From contig JAFQCI010000092.1 in the NCBI GenBank assembly GCA_017416505.1, positions 1-57,595 on the forward strand: 57,595 nucleotides of DNA, in the 5' to 3' direction. This stretch comes from Lachnospiraceae bacterium. Lineage in GTDB: Bacteria; Bacillota_A; Clostridia; Lachnospirales; Lachnospiraceae. Of the stretch, positions 34,352-42,564 are shown one piece after another. The position numbers and the translations under genes are program-made. Every line of letters starts with the position of its first letter. Position 1 is the stretch's first letter. The notes under the pieces were generated by a model, which worked only from the letters and a program-made list of their open reading frames with translations, was not told where the DNA came from and ran no database searches.

Positions 34352-34639
34352 CTATTTTAATAGTTTATTCCAACCTTCCAAAATTACGGTATGTCCTTCG
34401 ATATACTTCTGACGAAACAAATTAGCAGTTTCTAAATTAGCCACTATATCATCCGAATATTCTGTACCTATTTGTGCATATTCTTCTTCACTAATTTCTG
34501 TGGTTGTAATATAATCATCATTACGATTTGGCGAACCATACCACGCAAAGAATTGCTTGCGTTCCATATACATTCGCCAGCCACACCCAAACCTGATACC
34601 CTTAGAAATAACTCGTAAATATCCTTTGTTTTTATCCAT
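34352..34639 (-). CDS. Hypothetical protein of 95 residues
   Basis: Begins MDKNKGYLRVISKGIRFGCG; an ATG five codons earlier is possible. Aromatic-rich (RMYMERKQFFAWYGSPN), followed by an acidic helical part. No signal peptide or membrane helix. Ribosome site weak (GGTGGTG). First gene of a likely two-gene unit with the 79-residue gene. Function unknown. Confidence 0.5.
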   Translation of the reverse strand: MDKNKGYLRVISKGIRFGCGWRMYMERKQFFAWYGSPNRNDDYITTTEISEEEYAQIGTEYSDDIVANLETANLFRQKYIEGHTVILEGWNKLLK

Positions 34640-34817
34640 ATACAGCACCACCAAATCCCAATTTGTATGTCTTCAAGTATATCATACCCCATAAGACTTG
34701 ACTACTGATTTTGTAGGTAATTATAATAAGTCAGCATATGGATTAACTTATTAAAGGGCTTCGAATAACCTCTAATAAACCCTAACGGACTTATGGAGAC
34801 TATAATATTATTTAAAA

Positions 34818-34885
34818 ATTCTGCATAACAGTCAAGTATGCATTATAAATGCATACTTGACTGTTATGCAGAATTAGTGCATAAT
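34818..34885 (+). promoter_or_regulatory. Giant perfect palindrome overlapping the satD promoter
   Basis: Arms of 26 bp (34818-34843 and 34849-34874) match perfectly around TATAA. The right arm contains TTGACT (34857-34862), which with a 17-nt spacer leads to CATAAT (34880-34885). A bound regulator would cover the promoter. Confidence 0.85.
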
Positions 34886-34905
34886 AAGTCAAGGAGGAAG
34901 CAACA

Positions 34906-35577
34906 ATGAATTATATAGCGATTATTGGTGACATTAAAAATTCAAAGAAAATTGAAAATCGTAACCAGATACAGGAGAAATTGAATAGTGTCTTAAAATA
35001 TGTTAATGAAGTTTATCAAACAGATATGGCAGCAAAATTTATTATAACATTGGGAGATGAGTTTCAGGGGCTGATAAAAAGTAATGAACATCTTCTTGAT
35101 ATAATCAAATATATTCAGCAAGAAATGTATCCTATTAAGTTGCGTTTTGGAATTGGATTTGGTGAAATAAGTACGGATATTTTTTATGAAGCTGCTATAG
35201 GCGCGGATGGTCCGGCATACTATGCGGCTAGAAAAATGATAGAAGAATTACGTGAGCAGGAAAAAAAGTTAAAAAAACAGGCTGCCGATATTCAAATTTC
35301 GGTATACAATACAGAAAGTTTTGAAGTTGCAGAGATAAATACAATTCTTGCACTTATGAAGATAATAGAGGATGGGTGGTCTGAAAAGCAGAGATTCACG
35401 ATTTGGGATATGAAACGAAATGGTGGTAGTCAGGAAGAATGTGCGAAACGTATGAATACAACTCAGTCAACAGTTGCTAGGAGACTTGCAGAGGGAAATT
35501 ATTTAACATATGAGAGGGCAAGAAAAACAGTTGATGAAGCATTAAGGTACTTAGGAGAAGGAAAAAATGGCAGTTAA
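34906..35577 (+). CDS. satD: SatD family protein
   Basis: A 223-residue protein. The N-terminus (YIAIIGDIKNSKKIENR) and ITLGDEFQGL are the SatD nucleotide-cyclase-like fold (GDIxxS and GDEFQ), followed by FGIGFGEISTDI. The C-terminus has a helix-turn-helix (NTTQSTVARRL). SatD proteins pair with DUF3307 membrane proteins across Firmicutes; their biochemical role is not firmly known. Ribosome site AAGGAGGAAGCAACA. The overlapping next gene and the palindromic promoter suggest autoregulation by the HTH of SatD itself (inference). Confidence 0.85.
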   Translation: MNYIAIIGDIKNSKKIENRNQIQEKLNSVLKYVNEVYQTDMAAKFIITLGDEFQGLIKSNEHLLDIIKYIQQEMYPIKLRFGIGFGEISTDIFYEAAIGADGPAYYAARKMIEELREQEKKLKKQAADIQISVYNTESFEVAEINTILALMKIIEDGWSEKQRFTIWDMKRNGGSQEECAKRMNTTQSTVARRLAEGNYLTYERARKTVDEALRYLGEGKNGS

Positions 35578-36310
35578 ATATTTATTGATTCTAGGAATAG
35601 GTCATTTGCTTGGTGATTTTTATTTTCAAAATGAAAAAATCGCTAAGTATAAAGACGAAAAATATAAGGGTGTATTATTACATTCTTTGGAGTATTATAT
35701 TGTGAATTTTCTGGTTATTTTACCAGTGTTTAGCTTGGATATGATTTTTGCGGTTACCTATGCAGCTTTGTCACATTTTGTAATAGATACAGTAAAATAT
35801 GTGCTTTTGATAAAGAAAAAGATTTGTAAGAGTGGCAAGGTGTTTATGATTGACCAATGTGCACATGTAATCAGCCTCTTTATGTTAGCTTATATTATGG
35901 ATTACTGGAATTTTTCAATAGGTCAAGTAAGTCTTGTAATTAATATTTTAAATACATATGGTTGTGATGCGGAAATGCTTGCCAGATGGATTTTGGCAAT
36001 TCTCTTTATTCATATACCTGCCAATATTTTTATACAAAATTTTCTGGGAGATTATAAACCAAAGGGGGAAAAAGTGATAATTAAAGCAGATAATAAAGCA
36101 GGACGAAAAATAGGAACAATAGAACGATTAATAATGCTTATTTTTTTGTCTTTGAATCAATATGCTGCTATGGGATTTGTACTCACTGCAAAGTCGATTG
36201 CAAGATATGATAAGATTGCGAAAGATGAAAAATTTGCAGAATATTATTTGCTTGGTACATTAGTAAGTACATTGTGTGTCGTTATATGTAGAATACTAAT
36301 TTTAGTGTAG
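35567..36310 (+). CDS. DUF3307 membrane protein
   Basis: A 247-residue membrane protein overlapping satD by 11 bp. The N-terminus GIGHLLGDFYFQNEKIAKYK is the DUF3307 signature (HxLGDF.FQ), and HFVIDTVKY is the second conserved block; both have His/Asp residues that could bind metal in the membrane. Six helices or so are predicted. Role unknown, but constant pairing with SatD implies a common pathway, perhaps signal perception by the membrane partner. Confidence 0.85.
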   Translation: MAVKYLLILGIGHLLGDFYFQNEKIAKYKDEKYKGVLLHSLEYYIVNFLVILPVFSLDMIFAVTYAALSHFVIDTVKYVLLIKKKICKSGKVFMIDQCAHVISLFMLAYIMDYWNFSIGQVSLVINILNTYGCDAEMLARWILAILFIHIPANIFIQNFLGDYKPKGEKVIIKADNKAGRKIGTIERLIMLIFLSLNQYAAMGFVLTAKSIARYDKIAKDEKFAEYYLLGTLVSTLCVVICRILILV

Positions 36311-36320
36311 AGGGATGATT

Positions 36321-36422
36321 ATGGAATATTATGAAGCATATCTGTATACTATAGGACGTTGCAGTTATAAAGAAGATATATGGGAAGCTTTAATTATAGC
36401 ATATATGATGAAAAATGACTAG
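36321..36422 (+). pseudogene. Deleted duplicate of the gene at 29297
   Basis: A 33-codon frame, MEYYEAYLYTIGRCSYKEDI and onward, equals the first residues of the 139-residue protein joined to its residues 78-103, with the middle missing. It stops at TAG 36420-36422. Confidence 0.75.
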
Positions 36423-36447
36423 AATGTGAAGAAAGGAAACAAGAAAA

Positions 36448-37224
36448 ATGACAGTTAAATATTACGATATTGGTCTGAATCTGTTTTGCAAACAGTTTCC
36501 AGAGCCAGAAAAGATTATTAATGAAGCCACAAAGGCTGGGGTTTTATGTATTTTAACGGGAACTGACCGAAAAGAAAATAAACAGATTGATGCTTTTGTA
36601 AAAGAACATGAAGCGTTTGGAACTGCGGGAATTCATCCACACAATGCAGATTCGGCAAAGCAAGAAGATTTTGAAATAATAGAAAGAATTATTAGTGAAA
36701 ATAAAAAAATCGTTGCAGTAGGAGAGTGTGGTTTAGATTATGACAGGATGTTTTCTACCAAGGAAAATCAAATCAGATGTCTGGAAAAGCATATTGTTCT
36801 TGCGGAAAAACTAGACAAACCTCTTTTTTTGCATGAGCGTATGGCAACAGAGGATTTTATAAAGAGATTTAAGAAACATCCGGATATTTGCAAAAAGTCG
36901 GTAGTACATTGTTTTACCGGGGACAAAGAAACATTGGATAAATACCTTTCCATGGGATTTTCCATTGGAATTACCGGATGGATTTGTGATGACAGAAGAG
37001 GAAAGGAATTGCGGGAAGCAGTGAAAATGATTCCTCTTGACCGGATATTGATTGAAACAGATGCTCCGTATCTGACACCAAGAAATGTGCCAGGCTTGGC
37101 AAGGACCAACGTGCCATGGAATATTAAATACGTTGCAGCAGAACTTGCAAAATATATGAATGTATCGGAAGATGAATTGATTGAAAATGCAAGAAAGAAT
37201 ACGGAAAGAATATTTCATTTATAG
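36448..37224 (+). CDS. TatD family metal-dependent hydrolase
   Basis: A 258-residue TIM-barrel hydrolase, probably a DNase/phosphatase. Metal ligands sit in GIHPHNA (about 64-70), VGECGLDYD (90-98), the central HER and HCF segments, and ETDAPYLTPRN (about 205-215). The usual N-terminal HxH is replaced by YYDIGLN, so one of the canonical metal ligands may differ. E. coli TatD has 3'-5' nuclease activity and takes part in repair. Start ATG after GAAAGGAAAC. An IS605-type hairpin follows its stop. Confidence 0.88.
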   Translation: MTVKYYDIGLNLFCKQFPEPEKIINEATKAGVLCILTGTDRKENKQIDAFVKEHEAFGTAGIHPHNADSAKQEDFEIIERIISENKKIVAVGECGLDYDRMFSTKENQIRCLEKHIVLAEKLDKPLFLHERMATEDFIKRFKKHPDICKKSVVHCFTGDKETLDKYLSMGFSIGITGWICDDRRGKELREAVKMIPLDRILIETDAPYLTPRNVPGLARTNVPWNIKYVAAELAKYMNVSEDELIENARKNTERIFHL

Positions 37225-37234
37225 GAGGTCAACT

Positions 37235-37258
37235 ACCCATCACCTAAAGGTAGTGGGT
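37235..37258. mobile_element. IS200/IS605-type end hairpin (solitary)
   Basis: ACCCATCACCT pairs imperfectly with AGGTAGTGGGT around AA, flanked by TCAACT and TTTCTGACT. It matches the style of the right-end hairpin at 166-187, inverted, but no transposase frame is near; probably a relic. Confidence 0.45.
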
Positions 37259-37337
37259 TTCTGACTACGAAAAACGAAAGGATTTTAGTTATGAAATTTT
37301 TAGGGAGTATATATAAAAAGAGGGGACGGAAGATATT

Positions 37338-37957
37338 GTGGGAAGAAAAAAGAAAAAGAGGGTAGTAGTACTTATTATAATGAGTATTTTATTTTTATGG
37401 ATTCTATGGGGAAATAGAACCGTAGAACTTAATACGATAACATTATCCAGTGCAGAACTACCAACAGCATTTTCAGGATATAAAATAGCACAAATATCAG
37501 ATTTACATAATGCACAATTTGGAAATGATAACATGAAGCCTGGATTGGAAGTGATTATAACGAATTGGAGGAGGCATTGATATCTGCTGGAGTTATCGTA
37601 CTTCATGATGAATCCATTGTAATAGAAAAGGATGGTCAGACAATTCAAATGATTGGAATAGATGACCCGGATTTTAGTTATATTGCTGCGGATAAAATCG
37701 TTTCTACTAAATTGGAAACAATGGATATCAAGGAGGGATTTACCCTGATGCTATCCCATAGACCGGAATTGTTTGATTCCTATGTAGAAAATGAGATAGA
37801 TTTGGTTTTAAGCGGTCATGCACATGGAGGACAGGTTCGGATTCCTTTTATTGGAGGATTGGTAGCACCGAATCAGGGTTTTTTGATGTTGGGGTCCCAA
37901 AGTCATACTTTTTCATGCAAGCATGAAAAGTATGACCTTTTGCCCCTGGTAGCATAA
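37338..37957 (+). pseudogene. YkuE-like metallophosphoesterase with internal deletion
   Basis: The N-terminal frame (GTG at 37338) has a membrane anchor VVVLIIMSILFLWILWG and the first metal motif QISDLHNAQFG. After NDNMKPGLEVI the frame breaks and continues in another frame with ELEEALISAGVIVLHDE and the last metal motif SGHAHGGQVRIPF. The middle, with the GD..D and GNH motifs (about 90 residues), is deleted. The C-terminal 25 residues come from a palindromic repeat instead of the normal end. Inactive. Confidence 0.82.
37891..37946. repeat. Imperfect palindrome replacing the 3' end of the phosphoesterase
   Basis: GGGGTCCCAAAGTCATACTT and its partner ending AAAGTATGACCTTTTGCCCC pair around CATGCAAGCATG. 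I have the impression of a dispersed palindromic element of clostridial genomes; only one copy is in the window. Confidence 0.6.
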
Positions 37958-38022
37958 AATACTGACCGAATCATCGGGAAAATGGACCTTTGAATAGATT
38001 TTTCCTGTTTTTTGAGAGAGAA

Positions 38023-38115
38023 ATGAGGTATAATGTTCCTATCTCCGGTAAGGATTTTGAGAAAATAAAAGAGCTGGTAAATATTAAGGAGAAGCGTACA
38101 AAGATAAGAAAATAA
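38023..38115 (+). CDS. Short frame, 30 residues, doubtful
   Basis: ATG 38023 to TAA 38113-38115 encodes MRYNVPISGKDFEKIKELVN and a Lys-rich end. GAGAG lies too close to the ATG. It may be the tail of a lost gene. Confidence 0.2.
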   Translation: MRYNVPISGKDFEKIKELVNIKEKRTKIRK

Positions 38116-38172
38116 AAGCATACATAAAAAGTGAGTAATGTGCGATGTTAGAATAACAGGGAGGAAAAAGGG

Positions 38173-38889
38173 ATGAACAAAAACGAAAACTATGAAGAGG
38201 ATTTACAGGACAATGAGTTGCTAGAAGAGGAAGAAGTCATGGAAGAATACGAAGAAGAGTATGATGACGACGAAGGAGTTGCAACTCTTGGTTGGGATGC
38301 AATTACGGAAGTATTTGAAAATATCTATCCGGGACAGAAAGAACCAAAGCATTACGGCGTTATGATTCCTTGGATGTTTGGTGGCAATGACCCTCTGGAA
38401 GGAATCAGCATCTATGATGCCGGAGATTACTGGCATTTTGTGACTTATGGATTATCTGAGTTATATGAAAAAGAATCTGAGAATCTGGAATACAGTGGCT
38501 ACGGAATGGAATTTACCTTGAAATTAAAAAAGGGTTGTTATGAAGACGAGGATGCAGAAATTCGTGGCTTATGTGGTATTTTTCAGTCCATCGCAAGAAT
38601 GACATTTAATTCTGGAGAAATTTTTGATGTGTATGAGTATTTGTATACCGGTCAGACAGAGGGAATGGATGTGGAACAAAAGTCTAAAATTACAGGCTTT
38701 ATCACGATTCCGGATGAAAAGGCTGGTGGTGAAATTCTTACACCAAATGGAAAGGTTACTTTTGTGCAGTTCATTGGTGCAACAGACGCAGAACTTACGA
38801 AAATCAAGAACAAAGAGATGACAGTAAAAGAGCTGTATGATAAATTAGGAACAGATTTGACCGACTATAGAAGAGATTCTGTGGTATAG
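38173..38889 (+). CDS. Suppressor-of-fused (SUFU) domain protein
   Basis: A 238-residue protein with a very acidic N-terminal 35 residues (ELLEEEEVMEEYEEE), then a SUFU-like domain from about residue 40: HYGVMIPWMFGGNDPLEGIS, then YDAGDYWHFVTYGLSELYEKE, GYGMEFTLKL and QFIGATDAEL. Bacterial SUFU proteins are found in immunity and antitoxin contexts and as stand-alone proteins; this one is solitary. Ribosome site GGGAGGAAAAAG. Full length and intact. Confidence 0.88.
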   Translation: MNKNENYEEDLQDNELLEEEEVMEEYEEEYDDDEGVATLGWDAITEVFENIYPGQKEPKHYGVMIPWMFGGNDPLEGISIYDAGDYWHFVTYGLSELYEKESENLEYSGYGMEFTLKLKKGCYEDEDAEIRGLCGIFQSIARMTFNSGEIFDVYEYLYTGQTEGMDVEQKSKITGFITIPDEKAGGEILTPNGKVTFVQFIGATDAELTKIKNKEMTVKELYDKLGTDLTDYRRDSVV

Positions 38890-38936
38890 TATGGGAAAAA
38901 CAAAAAAGAGTGAGTAGGATATCTTGTGGAATGAAT

Positions 38937-38980
38937 GCTACGGGTGAATAAGGTAGTAATTTGAATTATTCACCCATAGC
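38937..38980. terminator. Inverted repeat after the SUFU gene
   Basis: GCTACGGGTGAATAA pairs with TTATTCACCCATAGC (one mismatch). No T run, but its position suits a terminator or mRNA end. Confidence 0.45.
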
Positions 38981-39031
38981 ATTGCAATTAGGTAGAAATT
39001 TGGCTTTGACTATAATGGTTAGAGCCTTTTT

Positions 39032-39181
39032 CTATGCCAAAAATCCGCGCATTCGTCTTTTGAAGATTTTGGTATTTAATGATTCTTGCTCTAATTTATA
39101 GGGAACCCCATAGGATTTGATCCATCCATTTACTAAATTAGCAATATTGGGTTCGATGGACTGAATTGCGTTTTTAGCCAT
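39032..39181 (-). pseudogene. 49-residue frame, possible remnant of a DNA methylase/restriction gene
   Basis: Starts at ATG 39179-39181, overlapping the AbiH stop by 8 bp, and begins MAKNAIQSIEPNIANLVNGW. From memory this resembles the start of large N-6 DNA methylase/restriction proteins of Lachnospiraceae; after about 36 residues it changes to an unrelated basic end (FKRRMRGFLA) and stops. If so, it is a 5' stub of a restriction-modification gene that was joined to AbiH. The family assignment is uncertain. Confidence 0.4.
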
Positions 39182-40195
39182 TTTCTTTATCCTCCACTAT
39201 GATGTTTTCCAAATTAAAAATCTTAGAATTAGGAACAATAATAATTTTGCCTTGAACTAATTTCAAGGTTTCAGAAACTTCGCAACGGCTACGTTCCAAC
39301 ATCATTTCTCTGTTTGAGTCTCTAAAACGGATTTTTTCTTGTCCTGATAACTGTACATTTGTGTTCTTGTTAATAAACAGCACTAAACGATTGTCTTTCT
39401 CTCGCTTTAACCATTCAATAATATAGCTCCACCACATTCCATCCGTATCACCAATAGAAAGACCAAACAAACATACATATTTGCTCTTATCTATAATTTC
39501 CTTAGCTTTTTCAATCTTTTTTTCGCCTAAAGCAGTATTTACGGCAGATTTAACTATGTAATTTGTTAATTTGGGGTTTGTTTTCAATTTGTCATTCAAT
39601 ATCTGTTCTGCATTATCTAACCCTAAGATTAAATCTTCCGTTAATTTTCCGTGAATATGATGTGGCATTATAACGGCATCATTTATCCAGTGCCGCTAGC
39701 ACTATGATTGCCAAATGGTTTACAGTTTTTCTGAGCTACGGAAACTATCATATCAAGAACGCTTGTGTAATTAAATGTTATAAAGTTGTAATTAATTTGA
39801 GTTCTAGTTGTTCCCATCACTTGATGGTAATGATCTTTATCAAGAGCATTAAAATCGGAGAAGAAATTAAGAACCTTTTTCTTGAATTCTTCGGCAAGAG
39901 CTTTTTCATCTTTTATATGAACAAGATTATTCTCTAATGTTAAATACTCTGACAGCATTTTTTCCAATGTGCTTTTACTGTCAAGAAATTCTTCGATTTG
40001 ATTTTCGCCAATATCCTTTAAAAATTCACCCAATCCCACTTCCAAATCAGACCATATTTCATAATCTTCTTTTATAGATTTGGAAAGTAAATCTTTGGGA
40101 TCATTTTTAATGTAATATTTATAAAAATCAGAATATCGTGTATTTAATTTTAAATTCAAATCAAATCCATTGCCAATTAAAAAAGTAATATTCAT
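39174..40195 (-). pseudogene. abiH: AbiH-family abortive infection protein, frameshifted
   Basis: Two adjacent frames form one AbiH-like protein of about 340 residues. The N-terminal frame starts with the family hallmark MNITFLIGNGFDLNLKLNTR and includes FITFNYTSVLD; it ends GNHSASGTG. The second frame resumes MPHHIHGKLTEDLILGLD and contains FGLSIGDTDGMWWSYI. Adding one A after GG in the sequence near 39690 (GGATAAATGATG to GGAATAAATGATG) restores a continuous GTGINDAVIMPHHIHG. AbiH stops phage growth by an unknown mechanism; here it is disabled by one base, or is an assembly error. Confidence 0.85.
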
Positions 40196-40300
40196 TTTTT
40201 ACATCCTATCTGTTGTTTTATCGTACATACATCTACAAATTTCGCACATATAATTTCAATGAAACTTGGCTTGAAGAAAAGATATATGCGGGATAATATT

Positions 40301-41725
40301 TTATGCTTTTACAAACTTCTGATTTGAACTTTTAGGTTTGTCAGGCATTGTCATTTTTAATTTCCCTTCAGCGACAAGTGGGGATACAATCTGCGACATT
40401 ACGTGATTTTTAGATTTACCAACAAACGCTACAATTTCTGCTCTTGTTCGAGGCGTAGAGCAAAATTCCACAAGCGAATCGCCAACAGGCATTGTTTCTG
40501 CAAATAAACCGTTTTTCATAACTACCTTAAATTCGCCATGAACAACGGAAAACAGCGGTGCAGGAAGTCCAGCATTCGCAAACTCACTACGCATAGTAGG
40601 GATACCTGAATATCTATTTTCTGTTACGTTCAAAAGTTCAAGCATATTGGCAAGTGCAGCATTTCTTGTTTCGGGGCGAACCTTACCAAGTGCATCAATA
40701 GAAATTTTTCCATACAGACCACCGCTATTGATAATCTCCATACGGTCGCGGTACATCTCAATACGAATGGGTACGTTTTCTGTATGAACGCTATAATCAC
40801 GATGTACCAATGCGTTGAGGATTGCTTCACGAACAGCCTTTATCGGATATTCAGGTTTATCTGCCCGTTGTCCGTTATCATTAATTATCGTTTTAGTGCG
40901 GCTATTCTTACGAACAAACTCCACAGCTTCTTCCAGCATATCGGGGATGGCACCAGTAATACGTTTATTATCAATAAAACGCTCACCATCACAGCCAACC
41001 GTTCCTTGCTCCGTTCCAGGAAGCGAAACTGCGGTAATGCAAAGTTGAGGAAAATATGCTTGAGGATATTTTGAGAAGGTCATTAATCCCGCAAGAGTAG
41101 GAGTACCATCGTTGGTAATACCCATCAATTCCAAGATTTCCTCTTCGGAAACATTATCTGCAAGATTTTTTCTCTCACTTTTAATAGCGGTCAGATAATC
41201 ATTCATTCGCTTTTCGTCAATCATATTGAGCTTGCCATTCTCGACAATACGAATGTCATCACGAGTTCTCTTGCGGAACGCTTCATAACTGTATATTTCG
41301 TATTCGCTCATTGGTTCGTCGGATTCACCAACACGCACATAAGAGCCTTTGATACGACCTACCCCCTTATAGAAAACAGGACGTTCAGAAATATCAACAC
41401 CGGGAATTTCAGCAGACACAACAGTCTTTCCGTCAATCTCGCAAACAGTAAACAATGCACGAACAGACGGCTCCATTTGTTTGCATTGTTCAGTTACTTT
41501 CTTTTGAAGATCCTGAGGATCATAAACACCTTTGATAGCATAGTTATCTGTTTCATCAACACCGAAAATAATAATTCCACCTTCGTCTTGGTTAGAAAAA
41601 GATGAAAGTGTATCAAATAATCTTGTAGGGCATCCTTGTGTAGCAGCTTTTAGCTCAATTGTTTGTGTTTCAGTTTTCAAGGTTTTTATATCTAAAACGA
41701 TTTTTTTGAGAGCTTCAGTTTGCAT
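40301..41725 (-). CDS. AlbA_2-domain ATP-binding transcriptional regulator
   Basis: A 474-residue protein starting at ATG 41723-41725 behind AAGGAGGAAGC. The AlbA_2 domain spans about 1-130 (TQTIELKAATQG, then FSNQDEGGIIIFGVDE). The GHKL-like ATP-binding domain covers about 290-400 (VREAILNALVHRDYS with N-box Asn, then NRYSGIPTMRSEF). A C-terminal winged helix (RAEIVAFVGKSKNHVMSQIV) and the KPKSSNQKFVKA end follow, the same end as in the fragment at 12619. Direct and inverted TAACG half-sites upstream suggest autoregulation. Confidence 0.87.
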   Translation of the reverse strand: MQTEALKKIVLDIKTLKTETQTIELKAATQGCPTRLFDTLSSFSNQDEGGIIIFGVDETDNYAIKGVYDPQDLQKKVTEQCKQMEPSVRALFTVCEIDGKTVVSAEIPGVDISERPVFYKGVGRIKGSYVRVGESDEPMSEYEIYSYEAFRKRTRDDIRIVENGKLNMIDEKRMNDYLTAIKSERKNLADNVSEEEILELMGITNDGTPTLAGLMTFSKYPQAYFPQLCITAVSLPGTEQGTVGCDGERFIDNKRITGAIPDMLEEAVEFVRKNSRTKTIINDNGQRADKPEYPIKAVREAILNALVHRDYSVHTENVPIRIEMYRDRMEIINSGGLYGKISIDALGKVRPETRNAALANMLELLNVTENRYSGIPTMRSEFANAGLPAPLFSVVHGEFKVVMKNGLFAETMPVGDSLVEFCSTPRTRAEIVAFVGKSKNHVMSQIVSPLVAEGKLKMTMPDKPKSSNQKFVKA

Positions 41726-41787
41726 TAACGCTTCCTCCTTGAAGATGTTGGTTTTATTATATAGTATTTTAACCAAAAAAGCAAGAA

Positions 41788-41860
41788 CTAACGGGTATGA
41801 TTAAAAAATTAACGAAAAAAGTTTAGAATTAACGACACTATTAATTCTAATCGTTAATTC
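41788..41860. promoter_or_regulatory. Operator with repeated TAACG half-sites
   Basis: GAATTAACGA (41826-41835) is exactly inverted at 41851-41860 (TCGTTAATTC). Further half-sites are ATTAACGA (41808-41815) and CTAACGG (41788-41794). They lie 60-135 bp before the AlbA_2 regulator start. Confidence 0.65.
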
Positions 41861-41976
41861 TCAATTCATTCCTTGTGGCAAAGAAAAAGGGCGAAAACGA
41901 TGCTCAAAGAATTAAAATGTTGTAGGCACTCTTTGCAGATGATGGAAGAAATACGAAAAGAAATTAGCACGAAAAG

Positions 41977-42006
41977 GGTGTAATCCCATTTTACTGAGAT
42001 TACACC
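41977..42006. terminator. Inverted repeat between regulator genes
   Basis: GGTGTAATC (41977-41985) and GATTACACC (41998-42006). A 27-codon scrap (MLKELKCCRHSLQMMEEIRK and onward, 41900-41983) runs into it. Weak T richness after it on the plus strand. Confidence 0.5.
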
Positions 42007-42104
42007 ACATTTTCAAAAATACTTCCTTATTAGCACTCGGCGAACTCTGCGGGTTATTTTATATTGGGGAGATTTTTAGAATATATAAGATAAATTACGA
42101 TGAT

Positions 42105-42449
42105 TTACGACATATCTTGAATATCATATTTGACAATCCAATTATGGATTTCTTTTACCACTGGCTTTAAATCTCTTCCCATCTGAGTCAGAGAGTATTC
42201 TACTTTCGGTGGAACCTGGGGATATTCTTTACGAAGGACAAGCCCGTCTTTTTCTAATTCTTTTAATTGGGTACTTAACATTTTGTGGGTGATAGGGGAA
42301 AGCAATCGTTTCAATTCACTGTATCGTAACATTTCATGAAAAGCCAGTACATAGATAATGCGAAGCTTCCATTTTCCTCCAATCATATTTACTACTTTTT
42401 GAAATTTTCCATATCCAATGTCTTTCAAAAAACAATTCTCGAATTCCAT
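42105..42449 (-). CDS. HxlR family transcriptional regulator
   Basis: A 114-residue winged-helix regulator: IGGKWKLRIIYVLAFHEMLRYSELKR, then ITHKMLSTQLKELEKDGLV and VPPKVEYSLT, the complete HxlR pattern. The N-terminal Cys (NCFLKD) at about residue 6 is the conserved redox/electrophile-sensing cysteine position of the family (as in YodB/HypR). Divergent from a flavin reductase gene, the common arrangement in which it senses quinones or thiol stress and controls its neighbour. ATG behind AAAGGAG. Confidence 0.92.
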   Translation of the reverse strand: MEFENCFLKDIGYGKFQKVVNMIGGKWKLRIIYVLAFHEMLRYSELKRLLSPITHKMLSTQLKELEKDGLVLRKEYPQVPPKVEYSLTQMGRDLKPVVKEIHNWIVKYDIQDMS

Positions 42450-42489
42450 TCATTACTCTCCTTTTAGATAGTATCTTACAAAAAAGTGC

Positions 42490-42509
42490 ATACTTACAAA
42501 AACAAGTAT
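42490..42509. promoter_or_regulatory. Probable HxlR operator
   Basis: ATACTT (42490-42495) and AAGTAT (42504-42509) form an inverted repeat with ACAAAAAC between, flanked by GTATCTTAC and CTAAGAT. HxlR members such as YodB bind TACTATTTGTAAGTA-like sites; the sequence is of that type and lies midway between the divergent genes. Confidence 0.55.
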
Positions 42510-42564
42510 ACTAAGATAGAATAAAAAAGTAAACAAGATTTTTTATTGAATTGAGGAATGTGTG

